DNA of 41,949 bases from an uncultured Ruminococcus sp. (GCA_946494335.1 CAMMBV010000034.1:1-41949); one strand, 5' to 3'. Counted from the first letter of the stretch, positions 15,962 through 25,533 are shown. Program-made: numbers and translations. The notes: generated from the letters alone by a model not told the origin.

Positions 15962-17221
15962 TTATTTATCTCCGTTAAATTCCTTTACGGCATCAATCAT
16001 GGCCACTATATTTTCCACCGGCGTATTAGCCTGGATTATATGCACTGCATTATAAATAAAACCGCCGTCTTTTGAGAATATTTCACATCTTCTGAGCACC
16101 TGCTCCCGAACTTCTTCCGGTGTGCCAAAGGGCAGAACTTTCTGCGTGTCCACGCCTCCTCCCCAGAATGAAATATCTTTTCCGAATTCATTTTTCAGTT
16201 CCTGCGGGTCCATATTGTCGGCCGAAGTCTGAACCGGATTCAGCGCGTCAAATCCAGCTTCGATCAGTAATGGAATCAGCGGGCGAACTGCACCGCAGCA
16301 ATGCTTTAAAATTTTCCAGTTTGTGTTTTCATGAATCCAGTTGTTGGCCTTCTGATAATAGGGCAGATAAACTTCTCTGAATACCTCCGGGGAAATGAAC
16401 AGACTGTGCTGATGAGATAAGTCCGTAGCACAGGTAAACGCCACCTCTATCATATCGCCGCACACTTCGTTAATTCTTCTCAGATTCTCAATAGCAATGT
16501 CCATCTGTTTATCAAAGACTTCTTTCACAAAATCCTCTCTTAACAACGGCGACATATACCAGTCTGTATAATTGCGGATTCCTTTAGGATGTTTCATACC
16601 TACACCGGGAATATCGGCAGCGTCTCCCAGGCCCATGCCAGGAGCAGCCAGAACAACAGCCCGTCCCTGACGGCATCCTTCTTCAGCCTGAGCCTTTATG
16701 TACTGAAGATTATAGTCATCCAGAATCTTCCATTCCTCAATCTGATCCTCCACCTTTAAATCATCGTCATCAAAGGGTTCCTGACGGATGACAGCATCAA
16801 AGTATACGGATTTTGCAGGCATGTGGCCCGAAGCCGGAACACTTAAGTCGCCCTGAGGGTGCACATAATACCCGCCATTTCCATCTGGCTGAGGATTAAA
16901 CCCTTCCGGAACCAAAATGGTCTGACCATCAGGATTCACCCATTCCTTCACCTTATCCCTTGGAAAACCAAACATAGAACCGTTGGGATAGGCAGCAGCA
17001 GTGTCAACCCCCATGACATCAGCCAGATCCTTATCTATAATTCCAGCCATTGTATAGACGTCTACAACTTCCACCGGGCGCTTTTCAAGACCGTAATAAT
17101 TGCGCAGACCCTCAATACAACTGACATGCATGGTAGAATCATTAGTTCCTCCGAAATCCACCGCCATCTTATCCGGTTCCTTATGATTCAATGATGCCCT
17201 TACTCTCTCTCTTCCTGTCAT
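15962..17221 (-). CDS. Uroporphyrinogen decarboxylase (URO-D) family protein
   Basis: 419-aa TIM-barrel protein of the URO-D superfamily, which includes haem-pathway decarboxylases and the MtaA/MtbA-type corrinoid methyltransferases. The N-terminus TGRERVRASLNHKEPDKMAVDFGG and the block WKILKHCCGAVRPLIPLLIEAG with a His-Cys-Cys-Gly zinc-site-like motif are closer to the methyltransferase-like branch than to HemE. ATG 17221 is favoured, with AGGAAAGGA eight bases upstream; a TTG two codons earlier is possible. No haem genes or corrinoid protein are nearby. It is first in a two-gene unit with an orphan sugar-binding protein, divergent from an AraC regulator. The substrate is unknown. Confidence 0.82.
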   Translation of the reverse strand: MTGRERVRASLNHKEPDKMAVDFGGTNDSTMHVSCIEGLRNYYGLEKRPVEVVDVYTMAGIIDKDLADVMGVDTAAAYPNGSMFGFPRDKVKEWVNPDGQTILVPEGFNPQPDGNGGYYVHPQGDLSVPASGHMPAKSVYFDAVIRQEPFDDDDLKVEDQIEEWKILDDYNLQYIKAQAEEGCRQGRAVVLAAPGMGLGDAADIPGVGMKHPKGIRNYTDWYMSPLLREDFVKEVFDKQMDIAIENLRRINEVCGDMIEVAFTCATDLSHQHSLFISPEVFREVYLPYYQKANNWIHENTNWKILKHCCGAVRPLIPLLIEAGFDALNPVQTSADNMDPQELKNEFGKDISFWGGGVDTQKVLPFGTPEEVREQVLRRCEIFSKDGGFIYNAVHIIQANTPVENIVAMIDAVKEFNGDK

Positions 17222-17350
17222 AATCAAAGTCCTTTCCTGTTTTTACCAAAAATATGATTTTCTTATTTTGCCGAGCACTCGTTCCTTCTTGTTAAAAGCA
17301 TTATATTCCTTTATATTTCAAATTACATCAGAAATACTTTTACAAAAATA

Positions 17351-17380
17351 TTGAAATCTTACTATAAACAGAATTATAAT
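17351..17380 (+). promoter_or_regulatory. Promoter of the AraC-family gene at 17418
   Basis: -35 TTGAAA (17351-17356), 18-base spacer, -10 TATAAT (17375-17380). A second TATAAT on the minus strand (17300-17305) has no good -35 and may be the -10 of an activator-dependent promoter for the divergent URO-D gene. Confidence 0.6.
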
Positions 17381-17417
17381 CAAAGAAATATCAAAAACAG
17401 TAGAAAAGGAGCTTTTT

Positions 17418-18269
17418 ATGCTGTATAATTCCAGACTTGTTCCCGGAGTTTTATCCAGTTCTTTTGAGCAGGCACATAATGCAACCCAAACAGCCCAGAA
17501 TCTTTTCCTTTACGTAGAATATATTGGACATTCCTACTGTTCACCTGAATATTCTGTCATTCGCAGAAGTTACTGTCACTATCTGCTTATGTATGTTTTA
17601 AAAGGAAAGGTTGTTTTCACCACAGAGGAACAGACCTATGAAGCAGAAGCCGGCCAGGCTTTTTTAATCGAAACAAAAAAGCCCCATATCTATGGAGCCA
17701 TTGGAAACCTTGAAATACTTTGGATCCATTTTAACGGGAAAAATTTTCATTCCTTTTTCCGCCATCTGATCTCCATCAACCCTGGCGGCCACGTGTTTGA
17801 TTTACAAAATAATACAGAATTTCTCCCGAAACTTCAGGATCTGGTAGGCTCCTATGCAGATTCCAGACAGTATCCGGAGATCATTGTATCAGCCAGACTT
17901 TATGAAATTCTTGGACTGCTTTTAAGCAAAGGCGAAATAACCGACACAGACTCTATTGATATGATTGTCCGATATATTAATCAGCACTACCCCGAGCCTC
18001 TGACTCTGGAGTTTCTGGCACACAAGGCAAATTTAAGTGTTTCTCGTTTCTGCACCCTGTTTAAAAAAGAAACCGGTTATTCCCCATATAAGTACATTGT
18101 AAACACAAGACTTCATGCTTCCCGTCAGTCTCTGATCAGCTCCACTCATCCCGTGGAATACATTGCCACACATGTGGGATTTTCAGATGCCTCCTCCTAC
18201 ATCGCCGCATTTCGCCGGAAATATAAAATTACTCCCGGACAATTTCGAATCAGACTGACTGACCATTGA
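17418..18269 (+). CDS. AraC-family transcriptional regulator
   Basis: 283-aa regulator with an N-terminal cupin-like sensing domain (about 40-115; YCHYLLMYVLKGKVVFTTEEQTYEAEAGQAFLI) and a C-terminal double helix-turn-helix (about 180-280) carrying LEFLAHKANLSVSRFCTLFKKETGYSPYKYI and the second motif VEYIATHVGFSDASSYIAAFRRKYKITPGQFR. Start at ATG 17418 behind AAGGAG. It is divergent from the URO-D and binding-protein genes and upstream of a MATE transporter, so it probably controls one or both. The inducer is not known. Confidence 0.93.
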   Translation: MLYNSRLVPGVLSSSFEQAHNATQTAQNLFLYVEYIGHSYCSPEYSVIRRSYCHYLLMYVLKGKVVFTTEEQTYEAEAGQAFLIETKKPHIYGAIGNLEILWIHFNGKNFHSFFRHLISINPGGHVFDLQNNTEFLPKLQDLVGSYADSRQYPEIIVSARLYEILGLLLSKGEITDTDSIDMIVRYINQHYPEPLTLEFLAHKANLSVSRFCTLFKKETGYSPYKYIVNTRLHASRQSLISSTHPVEYIATHVGFSDASSYIAAFRRKYKITPGQFRIRLTDH

Positions 18270-18332
18270 CTAATTTCCTGTAACCATATACACTGGATAT
18301 ACAATCGACACGAAAGATGAGGTGTTTATAGA

Positions 18333-19721
18333 ATGTCAACTAGCCCAACTGATGCAAATCCTCTGGGAACTCAGCCGGTGAACCAGCTTCTCATCCGCTT
18401 TGCAGTTCCAAGTATTATCGCCATGCTGGTCAGCGCACTTTATAACATCGTGGACCAGTTTTTTATTGGCCACAGTGTAGGAACTTTGGGTAATGCAGCT
18501 ACCAATGTCGCTTTTCCGCTCACCATAACATGTACGGCTCTGTCTCTGATGTGCGGAATCGGCGGCGCTGCAAATTTTAATCTCTCCATGGGCGGCGGCG
18601 ACAAAGAAAAAGCAAAACAATACGCCGGAAACGCTGTTTTTCTTCTGTTTTCTCTGGGCGTTCTGCTTTGCCTGACCGTGCGCATTTTTCTGGAACCGCT
18701 GATGAACCTTTTCGGTGCGACCGCCGACATCATGGACTACTCCCTTACGTATACCGGAATAACGTCTCTTGGCTTTCCGTTTTTAATCCTGACCACGGGC
18801 GGCTCCAATCTGATTCGTGCCGACGGAAGCCCCAGATTTTCCATGGTATGTACTTTGACGGGTGCTGTTATCAATACGATACTTGACCCGCTGTTTATTT
18901 TCGGCTTTGACATGGGAATGGCAGGTGCGGCTCTGGCAACCATAATAGGCCAGATTGTATCAGGCATCATGGTGATTATTTATCTGACATGTTTCAGAAC
19001 CGTACACCTGACGCTGAAATCACTGATACCTTCTTTTTCGCACTGCAAAGATATTGTAAGGCTGGGTATGGCGCCCTGTTTTAATCAGCTTGCTATGATG
19101 ATTGTACAGATTGCCATGAATAATATTTTAAGACACTACGGTGCACAATCCAGTTACGGCAGTGAAATCCCTCTCGCCTGCGCCGGAATCATCACAAAGG
19201 TAAATATGATCTTTTTCTCTTTGTGCATCGGTATTTCTCAGGGACTTCAGCCTATCGTCAGCTTCAACTACGGCGCCGGAAAATATCGCCGTGTGCGGGA
19301 AGCTTATCTGAAAGCGGCAGCATCAGCTACCATTGCTTCCTGCATTGCGTTTTTATGCTTTCAGCTTTTCCCCCGGCAGATTATCGGTCTTTTTGGCTCC
19401 GGCAGCGAAGAATATTTCCATTTTGCAGAAGAATACTTCCGGATCTTTCTGTTTTTTACGTTTATAAACGGACTTCAGCCCGTATCCGCCAACTTTTTTA
19501 CGTCCATCGGAAAAGCTGCCAGAGGTATCTTTCTGTCCCTGACCAGACAGATTATCTTTCTTCTGCCGCTGATCATTATCCTGCCTGTGTTTATGGGAAT
19601 CGACGGCGTCATGTACTCTGCGCCTGTGGCAGATTTCATGGCTGCGGCACTGGTAATTATTTTTATAACAAAAGAGATGAAACTGCTGAATCATACGATT
19701 GCAAATGAAGAAGGCAAATAA
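18333..19721 (+). CDS. MATE-family efflux transporter
   Basis: 462-aa multidrug and toxin extrusion family protein with about 12 hydrophobic helices. The N-terminal motif QLLIRFAVPSIIAMLVSALYNIVDQFFIGHSVG and the second-half repeat HCKDIVRLGMAPCFNQLAMMIVQIAMNNIL show the internal duplication of the family, and CIGISQGLQPIVSFNYGAGKY is a standard MATE block. The start is ATG 18333, nine bases after GAGGTG. It lies 63 bases after the AraC gene and may be read through with it. Such proteins exchange a cationic compound for Na+ or H+; the substrate cannot be deduced. Confidence 0.93.
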   Translation: MSTSPTDANPLGTQPVNQLLIRFAVPSIIAMLVSALYNIVDQFFIGHSVGTLGNAATNVAFPLTITCTALSLMCGIGGAANFNLSMGGGDKEKAKQYAGNAVFLLFSLGVLLCLTVRIFLEPLMNLFGATADIMDYSLTYTGITSLGFPFLILTTGGSNLIRADGSPRFSMVCTLTGAVINTILDPLFIFGFDMGMAGAALATIIGQIVSGIMVIIYLTCFRTVHLTLKSLIPSFSHCKDIVRLGMAPCFNQLAMMIVQIAMNNILRHYGAQSSYGSEIPLACAGIITKVNMIFFSLCIGISQGLQPIVSFNYGAGKYRRVREAYLKAAASATIASCIAFLCFQLFPRQIIGLFGSGSEEYFHFAEEYFRIFLFFTFINGLQPVSANFFTSIGKAARGIFLSLTRQIIFLLPLIIILPVFMGIDGVMYSAPVADFMAAALVIIFITKEMKLLNHTIANEEGK

Positions 19722-19729
19722 CAGAAACA

Positions 19730-19760
19730 GGGACAAAAGCCGCAGCATGGCTTTTGTCCC
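19730..19760. terminator. Bidirectional terminator between the MATE gene and rbsB
   Basis: Perfect 12-pair stem GGGACAAAAGCC / GGCTTTTGTCCC (19730-19760), followed by TGCCAGTTTTT on the plus strand. It sits in the convergent gap, nine bases after the MATE stop, and can also end the rbs transcript. Confidence 0.85.
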
Positions 19761-19784
19761 TGCCAGTTTTTACTTCATCCTTGA

Positions 19785-20714
19785 TTATTCCGTAATCAGT
19801 TCCACCTCTACCGGCATGGATTTCTCCACTTCCTCTCCGGCGATCAGTTTCTCTGCCGTTTCCACAGCAGTAGCTCCCATAAGTTCCGGTTTCTGCGCAA
19901 CCGTTGCCAGCATTCTGCCTTCTCCTACCGCTGCCACAGCGTCATCCGTAGCGTCAAATCCAACAACCTTGATATCTTTTCCGGATGCTGCAATGGCCTC
20001 TACAGCACCCAGAGCCATTTCATCATTATGAGCAAATACACCTGCGATGGATGAATCGGACTGCAGCATATTTTCCATAACGGTCATACCTTCCGCCCGG
20101 TCAAAGTTTGCCGTCTGACTGCTGACTACGTCAAGAGCCGCGTCTGCAGCCTCGTGGAAACCTTCTCCACGGTCGATAGTTGCGGAGGCGCCTGGTGTCC
20201 CCTGAATTTCTGTTACTTTTGCACCTTCACCGATCTGTTCGATCAGATACTCGGTGGCCATTTTGGCGCCGGCCACATTGTCAGACGCAATCTGACAGTC
20301 TACATCCACACCGTTTACCACACGGTCCACGGAAATAACTTTGATTCCCTGAGAAACTGCATTTTGCACAGCCGGTGCAACCGCATCGGAATCCACCGGA
20401 TTTACAATCAGCACACTTACATTTCTGGAGATCAGGTCTTCCACATCACTGGCCTGTTTTGCGGCGTCGTCGCCTGCGTCAACCACAACCAGTTCCACGC
20501 CGTCTTCCTCAGCCTTGGCTTCGGCTCCTTCTACCAGAGATACAAAGAAGGGATTGTTCTGAGTGGATACGGAAAGGCCGATAACGCCGCTGCCCACTGT
20601 TTCTCCGGCAGCTTCACCTTCACCGTCAATTGTTATGGCATTTTCACATCCCGTCATTACTCCCAGCATCATACACGCCGCTGCCGCAAGCGCTGCTAAT
20701 TTCTTTATTTTCAT
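19785..20714 (-). CDS. rbsB: Ribose ABC transporter substrate-binding lipoprotein
   Basis: Captures ribose outside the cell for RbsAC. The 309-aa protein has a lipoprotein signal peptide with the lipobox around VMTGC (C23), then the binding fold beginning GVIGLSVSTQNNPFFVSLVEGAE. The ligand-binding landmarks ISVDRVVNGVDVDCQIASDNV, EIQGTPGASATIDRGEGFH and FAHNDEMALGAVEA match ribose-binding proteins. I use ATG 20714, with GGAG nine bases upstream; a GTG one codon earlier is also possible. It is last in the rbs operon. Confidence 0.95.
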   Translation of the reverse strand: MKIKKLAALAAAACMMLGVMTGCENAITIDGEGEAAGETVGSGVIGLSVSTQNNPFFVSLVEGAEAKAEEDGVELVVVDAGDDAAKQASDVEDLISRNVSVLIVNPVDSDAVAPAVQNAVSQGIKVISVDRVVNGVDVDCQIASDNVAGAKMATEYLIEQIGEGAKVTEIQGTPGASATIDRGEGFHEAADAALDVVSSQTANFDRAEGMTVMENMLQSDSSIAGVFAHNDEMALGAVEAIAASGKDIKVVGFDATDDAVAAVGEGRMLATVAQKPELMGATAVETAEKLIAGEEVEKSMPVEVELITE

Positions 20715-20736
20715 CACTGTTTTCTCCTTTCCCCTA

Positions 20737-21678
20737 TTAACGTTTTCTGTCGGACAGTACCGCTACCAGAATTACAAGGCCTTTGATTACATCCTGATAG
20801 TAAGAAGATACACCCAGAATATTCAGTCCGTTATTCAGTACAGCAATAATCAAAACGCCCACAAAAGTGCCGTAAATTTTTCCGCGTCCGCCGCTCATAC
20901 TGGTTCCGCCAAGAGCAACAGCAGCGATGGCATCCAGTTCATATCCATCACCCAGATTGGGCTGAGCCGATCCAAGTCTGGACAGAAGAATCAATCCTGA
21001 CAGTGCAGACATAAATCCTGAGATTGCATAAGCGATAATCTTAGTACGATGTATATTTACACCGGCCAGCTTCGCACACTTCCAGTTGCTTCCTGTTGCA
21101 TATACCGCGCGTCCGAAGGTGGTCTTATTCAGCAGAAAGAAAAATCCGATAAAGATCAGGATCAAAAGGATAACCGGAATCGGTACACGATACAGATTTC
21201 CTTTTCCAATCAGTTTCAGCACGAAGCTGTCTCCCAGATTGGAGATAGGTTTACCATTGGTAAAAATCATAGTCAGTCCGCGATAAACCGTCATAGTAAT
21301 CAGGGTTGCGATAAAGGGCTGAAGACGTCCTTTTGTTACCAGCACGCCGCTGACCATACCAAGAGCCGTACCGATGATCAATGCCGCGATCATGGCAGCG
21401 CCTGCTGGCACACCGCTGGTGATCATTCCTGCGCAGAGCACCGTACTTAAAGCCAATACCGATCCTACAGACAAGTCAATGGCGTCTGTCAGAATAACGC
21501 AGGTCATACCAAAAGCGATAAGACCGTTAATAGATGACTGTCTTAACAAAGATAAAAAGTTGCTCCAGGTTCTGAATTCCGGGCTGACTACACTGATACC
21601 GATAATCAGCACAACCAGGGCAATAAGTGCACCTAAATCCTGCACGCGGTTTGCTATATTCTTCTGATTTGTGTTCAT
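20737..21678 (-). CDS. rbsC: Ribose ABC transporter permease
   Basis: Membrane permease of the ribose importer, 313 aa with about eight to ten hydrophobic helices. The family motif GMTCVILTDAIDLSVGSVLALS (about 58-79) and the later AIAAVALGGTSMSGGRGKIYGTFVGV block are diagnostic of RbsC-type permeases. The start ATG overlaps the rbsA stop as TAATG, so translation is coupled to rbsA. Confidence 0.96.
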   Translation of the reverse strand: MNTNQKNIANRVQDLGALIALVVLIIGISVVSPEFRTWSNFLSLLRQSSINGLIAFGMTCVILTDAIDLSVGSVLALSTVLCAGMITSGVPAGAAMIAALIIGTALGMVSGVLVTKGRLQPFIATLITMTVYRGLTMIFTNGKPISNLGDSFVLKLIGKGNLYRVPIPVILLILIFIGFFFLLNKTTFGRAVYATGSNWKCAKLAGVNIHRTKIIAYAISGFMSALSGLILLSRLGSAQPNLGDGYELDAIAAVALGGTSMSGGRGKIYGTFVGVLIIAVLNNGLNILGVSSYYQDVIKGLVILVAVLSDRKR

Positions 21679-23162
21679 TAAATTGTACCTCCCGTTGCTA
21701 ACGTCATAATATTCTCCTGATTTGCCTCTTCCTTCCCGATGACACCCCGGATATCACCTTCTCTTACTACCATAATCCGGTCGCTCATTCCCAGCACTTC
21801 CGGAAGTTCAGAAGAAACCATAATAATTGCCACACCCTTAGCTGCCAGTTCATTGATAATCGTATAAATCTCTTTTTTCGCTCCGATATCCACACCTCTG
21901 GTGGGTTCATCCAGAATCAGGATCTTGGGATCTGTATAAATCCATTTTGCAAAGACAACCTTCTGCTGGTTTCCTCCGCTCAAGTTGCCGCATTCGTGGT
22001 TCGGCCCGAAGCATTTGATATGAAGCTCTTCAATTCCTTTTTTGACCAGGTCGTCTTCTTTCTTCCTGTTCATTACATTATGGTCAGAAACCCTGGAAAG
22101 ATTGGCCAAAGCAATGTTTTTTTCAATGCTTTCCTCCAGCATCAGTCCTTCCACTTTCCGGTCCTCAGTGATAAATCCGATACCGCAGCGCATGGCCTGA
22201 ATAGGCGATTTTATGTGAACCTCTTTGCCGTCAATTTCGATACTGCCGCTTTCATAGGGAAGATTCCCAAAAACAGCCTGCATGATCTCCGTTCTGCCCG
22301 CTCCCATCAGTCCGGAAACTCCAAGGACTTCTCCGGCTTTTACTTCAAAGCTTACATTCTGGAAGACGCCTTTTTTGGTAAGTCCTTTTACTTCCAGTAC
22401 GGTTTTTCCGATTTTACAGTTTCTGGCCGGATACCTTTCTCCAATTTCCCGTCCGATCATCATTTTGACAATCTCATTCATATTGGTTTCCGGAATATTT
22501 TTTGTTCCGATATAGGTTCCATCCCGAAGCACGCTGATTCTGTCGCACAATTCAAAGATTTCTTCCATACGGTGTGAAATATAAACCATGGATACGCCCG
22601 CTTTTTTCAGAGAACGGATCACGTCAAAAAGTACCAGGGTTTCACTCTGCGTCAGCGCTGCCGTGGGCTCATCCATGATGATGACTTTTGCATCCACCAT
22701 AAGAGCCTTACAGATTTCAATCATCTGCTGCTGCCCTACTGATAAATTGGACATCACTTCAGACGGAGAAATGTGAACGCCCAGCCGGTTAAGCGCCTCT
22801 TCTGCTTTTTTGCGCATGGCTTTCTGATTACACAGTCCAAATTTATTTTTGATTTCTTTTCCGATAAATAAATTTTCTTCCACTGTCAGATCATACAGCA
22901 CATTCAATTCCTGATGAATGAAAACGATACCGGCTTTTTCCGCTTCCTGAGGATTCTTATAGTGCACTTCCTGACCATCCACATAGATGGTTCCCGCATC
23001 TTTCGTATAAACGCCCGTCAGGATTTTCATCAGAGTTGACTTGCCCGCGCCGTTTTCGCCCATAAGCGCGTGGACTTCACCGTCGCTTAACACGAATCCG
23101 GCATCCTTTAAAACCTGATTGCTTCCAAAGGATTTGTCAATCCCCTTCATCTCAATCTGCAT
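21678..23162 (-). CDS. rbsA: Ribose ABC transporter ATP-binding protein (tandem ATPase)
   Basis: 494-aa fused two-domain ATPase that drives ribose import. Domain 1 has Walker A GENGAGKST (35-43), signature LSVGQQQM and Walker B VIIMDEPTAAL. Domain 2 has the degenerate Walker A GLMGAGRTE, signature LSGGNQQKVVFAKW and Walker B ILILDEPTRGVD. The degenerate second P-loop is normal for RbsA. It follows rbsD by 34 bases and overlaps rbsC by one base. Confidence 0.96.
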   Translation of the reverse strand: MQIEMKGIDKSFGSNQVLKDAGFVLSDGEVHALMGENGAGKSTLMKILTGVYTKDAGTIYVDGQEVHYKNPQEAEKAGIVFIHQELNVLYDLTVEENLFIGKEIKNKFGLCNQKAMRKKAEEALNRLGVHISPSEVMSNLSVGQQQMIEICKALMVDAKVIIMDEPTAALTQSETLVLFDVIRSLKKAGVSMVYISHRMEEIFELCDRISVLRDGTYIGTKNIPETNMNEIVKMMIGREIGERYPARNCKIGKTVLEVKGLTKKGVFQNVSFEVKAGEVLGVSGLMGAGRTEIMQAVFGNLPYESGSIEIDGKEVHIKSPIQAMRCGIGFITEDRKVEGLMLEESIEKNIALANLSRVSDHNVMNRKKEDDLVKKGIEELHIKCFGPNHECGNLSGGNQQKVVFAKWIYTDPKILILDEPTRGVDIGAKKEIYTIINELAAKGVAIIMVSSELPEVLGMSDRIMVVREGDIRGVIGKEEANQENIMTLATGGTI

Positions 23163-23196
23163 TTCTTTGCCTCCCTTTTTTATAAGATGTTGAATC

Positions 23197-23604
23197 TCAG
23201 AACAGACATGCGGACTGTAAAATGATATTGGCGTAAGGTGTCGTCTCGCCTGTGCGAATCACCGCCCTGCATGTTTTCGTCTGATCTTTCAGTTCCTGAT
23301 GTGTCACGTATTCCACTTCACAGTCATTTTCCATGCTGTCCAAAAGCGCCAGAATGTCTTTGTGCACTTTTGGATTTTGCTCTTTAATTTCTTCTGCCAG
23401 CACAACCTTCTCCACTTTCATTTCCTGAATCATCACGCTCAGCACATCCATAAAAGAAGGCACGCCCAGTTTCAGCGCCAGATCAATTCTTTCCGTCTCT
23501 TCTGGTATGGGAAGACCGCAGTCCCCTACTGCCAGAGTATCCGTATGCCCCATATAGGAAAGCACGCGGGATATGTCGCCGTTTAATATTCCATGTTTTT
23601 TCAT
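23197..23604 (-). CDS. rbsD: D-ribose pyranase
   Basis: Interconverts the beta-pyranose and furanose forms of ribose so that ribokinase can use it. The 135-aa protein has the family start MKKHGILNGDISRVLSYMGHTD with the catalytic H20, followed by DCGLPIP. The C-terminus with GETTPYANIILQSACLF is typical. It lies four bases after rbsK in the operon. Confidence 0.95.
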   Translation of the reverse strand: MKKHGILNGDISRVLSYMGHTDTLAVGDCGLPIPEETERIDLALKLGVPSFMDVLSVMIQEMKVEKVVLAEEIKEQNPKVHKDILALLDSMENDCEVEYVTHQELKDQTKTCRAVIRTGETTPYANIILQSACLF

Positions 23605-23608
23605 CCTT

Positions 23609-24499
23609 TTATTCCCCCAGCTCTTTTACTACATCCTGGTACACCGGCATGCCGCCCTGTGCGCCAAATTTTTCTATAGACAGTCCTGCAGCCACATTTG
23701 CAAATTTTAATGCCGCTTCCATATCTCTGCCCTGGGTAACGGCAACGGTAAATGCTCCGTTTAAGGTATCGCCGGCTCCTGTCGTATCCACCACCTTTGA
23801 TTTTCTGGCAGGCACCAGGACGATCTGCCCGTCTTTCAGACAGGTGCTTACGCCTCTGGAACCCTGGGTAATGACCAGTTTTTCCGGATATTTTTTCATC
23901 AGCTCCTCAAAGGACTGCTCTTCTCCGAAAAGGATCACCGTTTCATGCTCATTTGGCGTCAGATAGGTGACTTTTTCCAGAATCTCCGGTTTTACCGGTC
24001 TTGCAGGCGCCGGGTTCAAAACTACCTTCACCCCGTTTTCCGTGCAGAGACTTACCACATATTCAACCGTCTCCTGGGGAATTTCATGCTGCAGCAGCAC
24101 GATCTCACACTGCAGCAGAGAATCTTTGATTTCATTCACATAGGCAATATCCACACAGTTATTGGCGCCGGCCACGACGATAATGGTATTGTCATTCTCG
24201 CCCACCGTTATCAGCGCCAGCCCTGTGGGAACGTTTTCCACTGTTTTGATATGCTCTGTTTTTACACCCGCTTTTTTCAGGTTTTCAACGAGATCGCTGC
24301 CCGCGCTGTCATTGCCCACACATCCGAACATTTCCACATCCGCGCCTAATTTTGCCACAGCCACCGCCTGGTTTGCGCCTTTTCCGCCCGGAATGTATTT
24401 CAGATCCTCTCCTTTCAATGTTTCTCCCTTTAAGGGGATTCTCTCTGCCTTTACCGTCATGTCCATGTTGATGCTTCCTACGACTCCGATTTTGCTCAT
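23609..24499 (-). CDS. rbsK: Ribokinase
   Basis: Phosphorylates ribose to ribose-5-phosphate. The 296-aa PfkB-family kinase has the N-terminal signature VVGSINMDMTVKAERIPLKGET, the GGKGANQAVAVAKLG block (about 38-52) and the C-terminal catalytic motif TTGAGDTLNGAF with the base aspartate. The start overlaps the rbsR stop (ATGA), so the two are coupled. Confidence 0.96.
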   Translation of the reverse strand: MSKIGVVGSINMDMTVKAERIPLKGETLKGEDLKYIPGGKGANQAVAVAKLGADVEMFGCVGNDSAGSDLVENLKKAGVKTEHIKTVENVPTGLALITVGENDNTIIVVAGANNCVDIAYVNEIKDSLLQCEIVLLQHEIPQETVEYVVSLCTENGVKVVLNPAPARPVKPEILEKVTYLTPNEHETVILFGEEQSFEELMKKYPEKLVITQGSRGVSTCLKDGQIVLVPARKSKVVDTTGAGDTLNGAFTVAVTQGRDMEAALKFANVAAGLSIEKFGAQGGMPVYQDVVKELGE

Positions 24500-25497
24500 T
24501 TTCTGCTTCCTCCCTCTTTCATAATTGTCGTATCTCGCTGTATCAATTCCACATCAAAGTGGTAATTGTCTTCGTTGCTTTTCTGCTCCACATAATCAAT
24601 CAGCGCTCTTGCCGATGCCCTGCCCATATCGGAAATAGGCTGGGCGATAGTGGTCAGTTCCGGTGTCATCAGCTCGCTCAGACTGATATTGTCATATCCA
24701 ATGATCTGAACATCCTCCGGCACCCGGTATCCTTTTTTACTCAAAACTTTATATACAGACATTGCCACCATATCGTTTCCGGCTATGATGCCGTCCACAT
24801 CCGGATAGAGTTTTAATATTTCTTCCGTTTTTTTCAATCCCTCCCGGAAACTGTACCGGCAGTCTATGTAGCAGGGGGCCATCTCATATTTTCTGCAGAT
24901 CTCAAGATAACCTTCAAAACGGTCTCTTGCACTGGACAGAGCCTGATCTCCCCGCATATTTACAATTTTTCTGCAGCCGCACCTGACCAGATGTTCTGCG
25001 GCCAGCCGCCCTCCTTTATAATGATCGGAACGAATACAGGCTACCTGATTATCCGCTTTTACCTCCCGGTCGAGAATCACAACCGGCACTTTACATTTTT
25101 CTATGGTTTCCCGGATCCCGTCCTGATTGGTCAGAAGTATAATCCCGTCCGCATTCATTCTGCTGAGCAGATCAATATTATTTTTTTCCTTTTCCAGGTT
25201 ATTGTCGGAGTTGCACAGCATCAGACGATACCCTCTGCTGTATGCTTCTTCTTCAATCGCCTGGGCCATTCCGTTAAAAAACGGATTCTGTATATTCGGC
25301 AAAATCACCCCAATAATTCTGGCTGATTTCTTATAAAGACTCCGTGCTGTTTCATTCGGTTTGAAACCGGTTTCTTTAATAACGTTCAATACCCTCTGCC
25401 GTTTCTCTTCATTAACCTTGGCTGTTCCATTCATAACTCTTGATACTGTTGAAGGCGACACGCCTGCCATCTTTGCCACGTCTCGAATACTAATCAT
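24496..25497 (-). CDS. rbsR: LacI-family ribose operon repressor
   Basis: 333-aa repressor with an N-terminal LacI helix-turn-helix (ISIRDVAKMAGVSPSTVSRVMNG) and a sugar-binding effector domain of the periplasmic-binding fold (about 60-333). Start at ATG 25497 is set by AAGGAG eight bases upstream; a distal GTG is rejected. As the first gene of rbsRKDACB it probably controls its own operon through the palindrome just upstream. The nearest alternative is a general LacI regulator, but the context makes RbsR likely. Confidence 0.92.
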   Translation of the reverse strand: MISIRDVAKMAGVSPSTVSRVMNGTAKVNEEKRQRVLNVIKETGFKPNETARSLYKKSARIIGVILPNIQNPFFNGMAQAIEEEAYSRGYRLMLCNSDNNLEKEKNNIDLLSRMNADGIILLTNQDGIRETIEKCKVPVVILDREVKADNQVACIRSDHYKGGRLAAEHLVRCGCRKIVNMRGDQALSSARDRFEGYLEICRKYEMAPCYIDCRYSFREGLKKTEEILKLYPDVDGIIAGNDMVAMSVYKVLSKKGYRVPEDVQIIGYDNISLSELMTPELTTIAQPISDMGRASARALIDYVEQKSNEDNYHFDVELIQRDTTIMKEGGSRK

Positions 25498-25519
25498 ATG
25501 TGTCACTCCTTTCATATTA

Positions 25520-25533
25520 TGAAACCCGTTTCA
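25520..25533. promoter_or_regulatory. Probable RbsR operator
   Basis: Dyad TGAAAC-CC-GTTTCA, six-base perfect arms, located a few bases after the predicted transcription start of the rbs promoter. This is where a LacI-family repressor would block transcription. The central CC rather than CG makes it unlike a standard CcpA cre site. Confidence 0.75.

Noticed and set aside
17222-17417. Riboswitch or small RNA in the URO-D/AraC gap
   Set aside because: AT-rich, with promoter-like boxes only; no conserved aptamer blocks or terminator hairpins.
25520-25533. Possible CcpA cre site at the rbs operator
   Set aside because: The dyad has central CC rather than the CG expected in cre and is placed next to rbsR, so an RbsR operator is the simpler reading.
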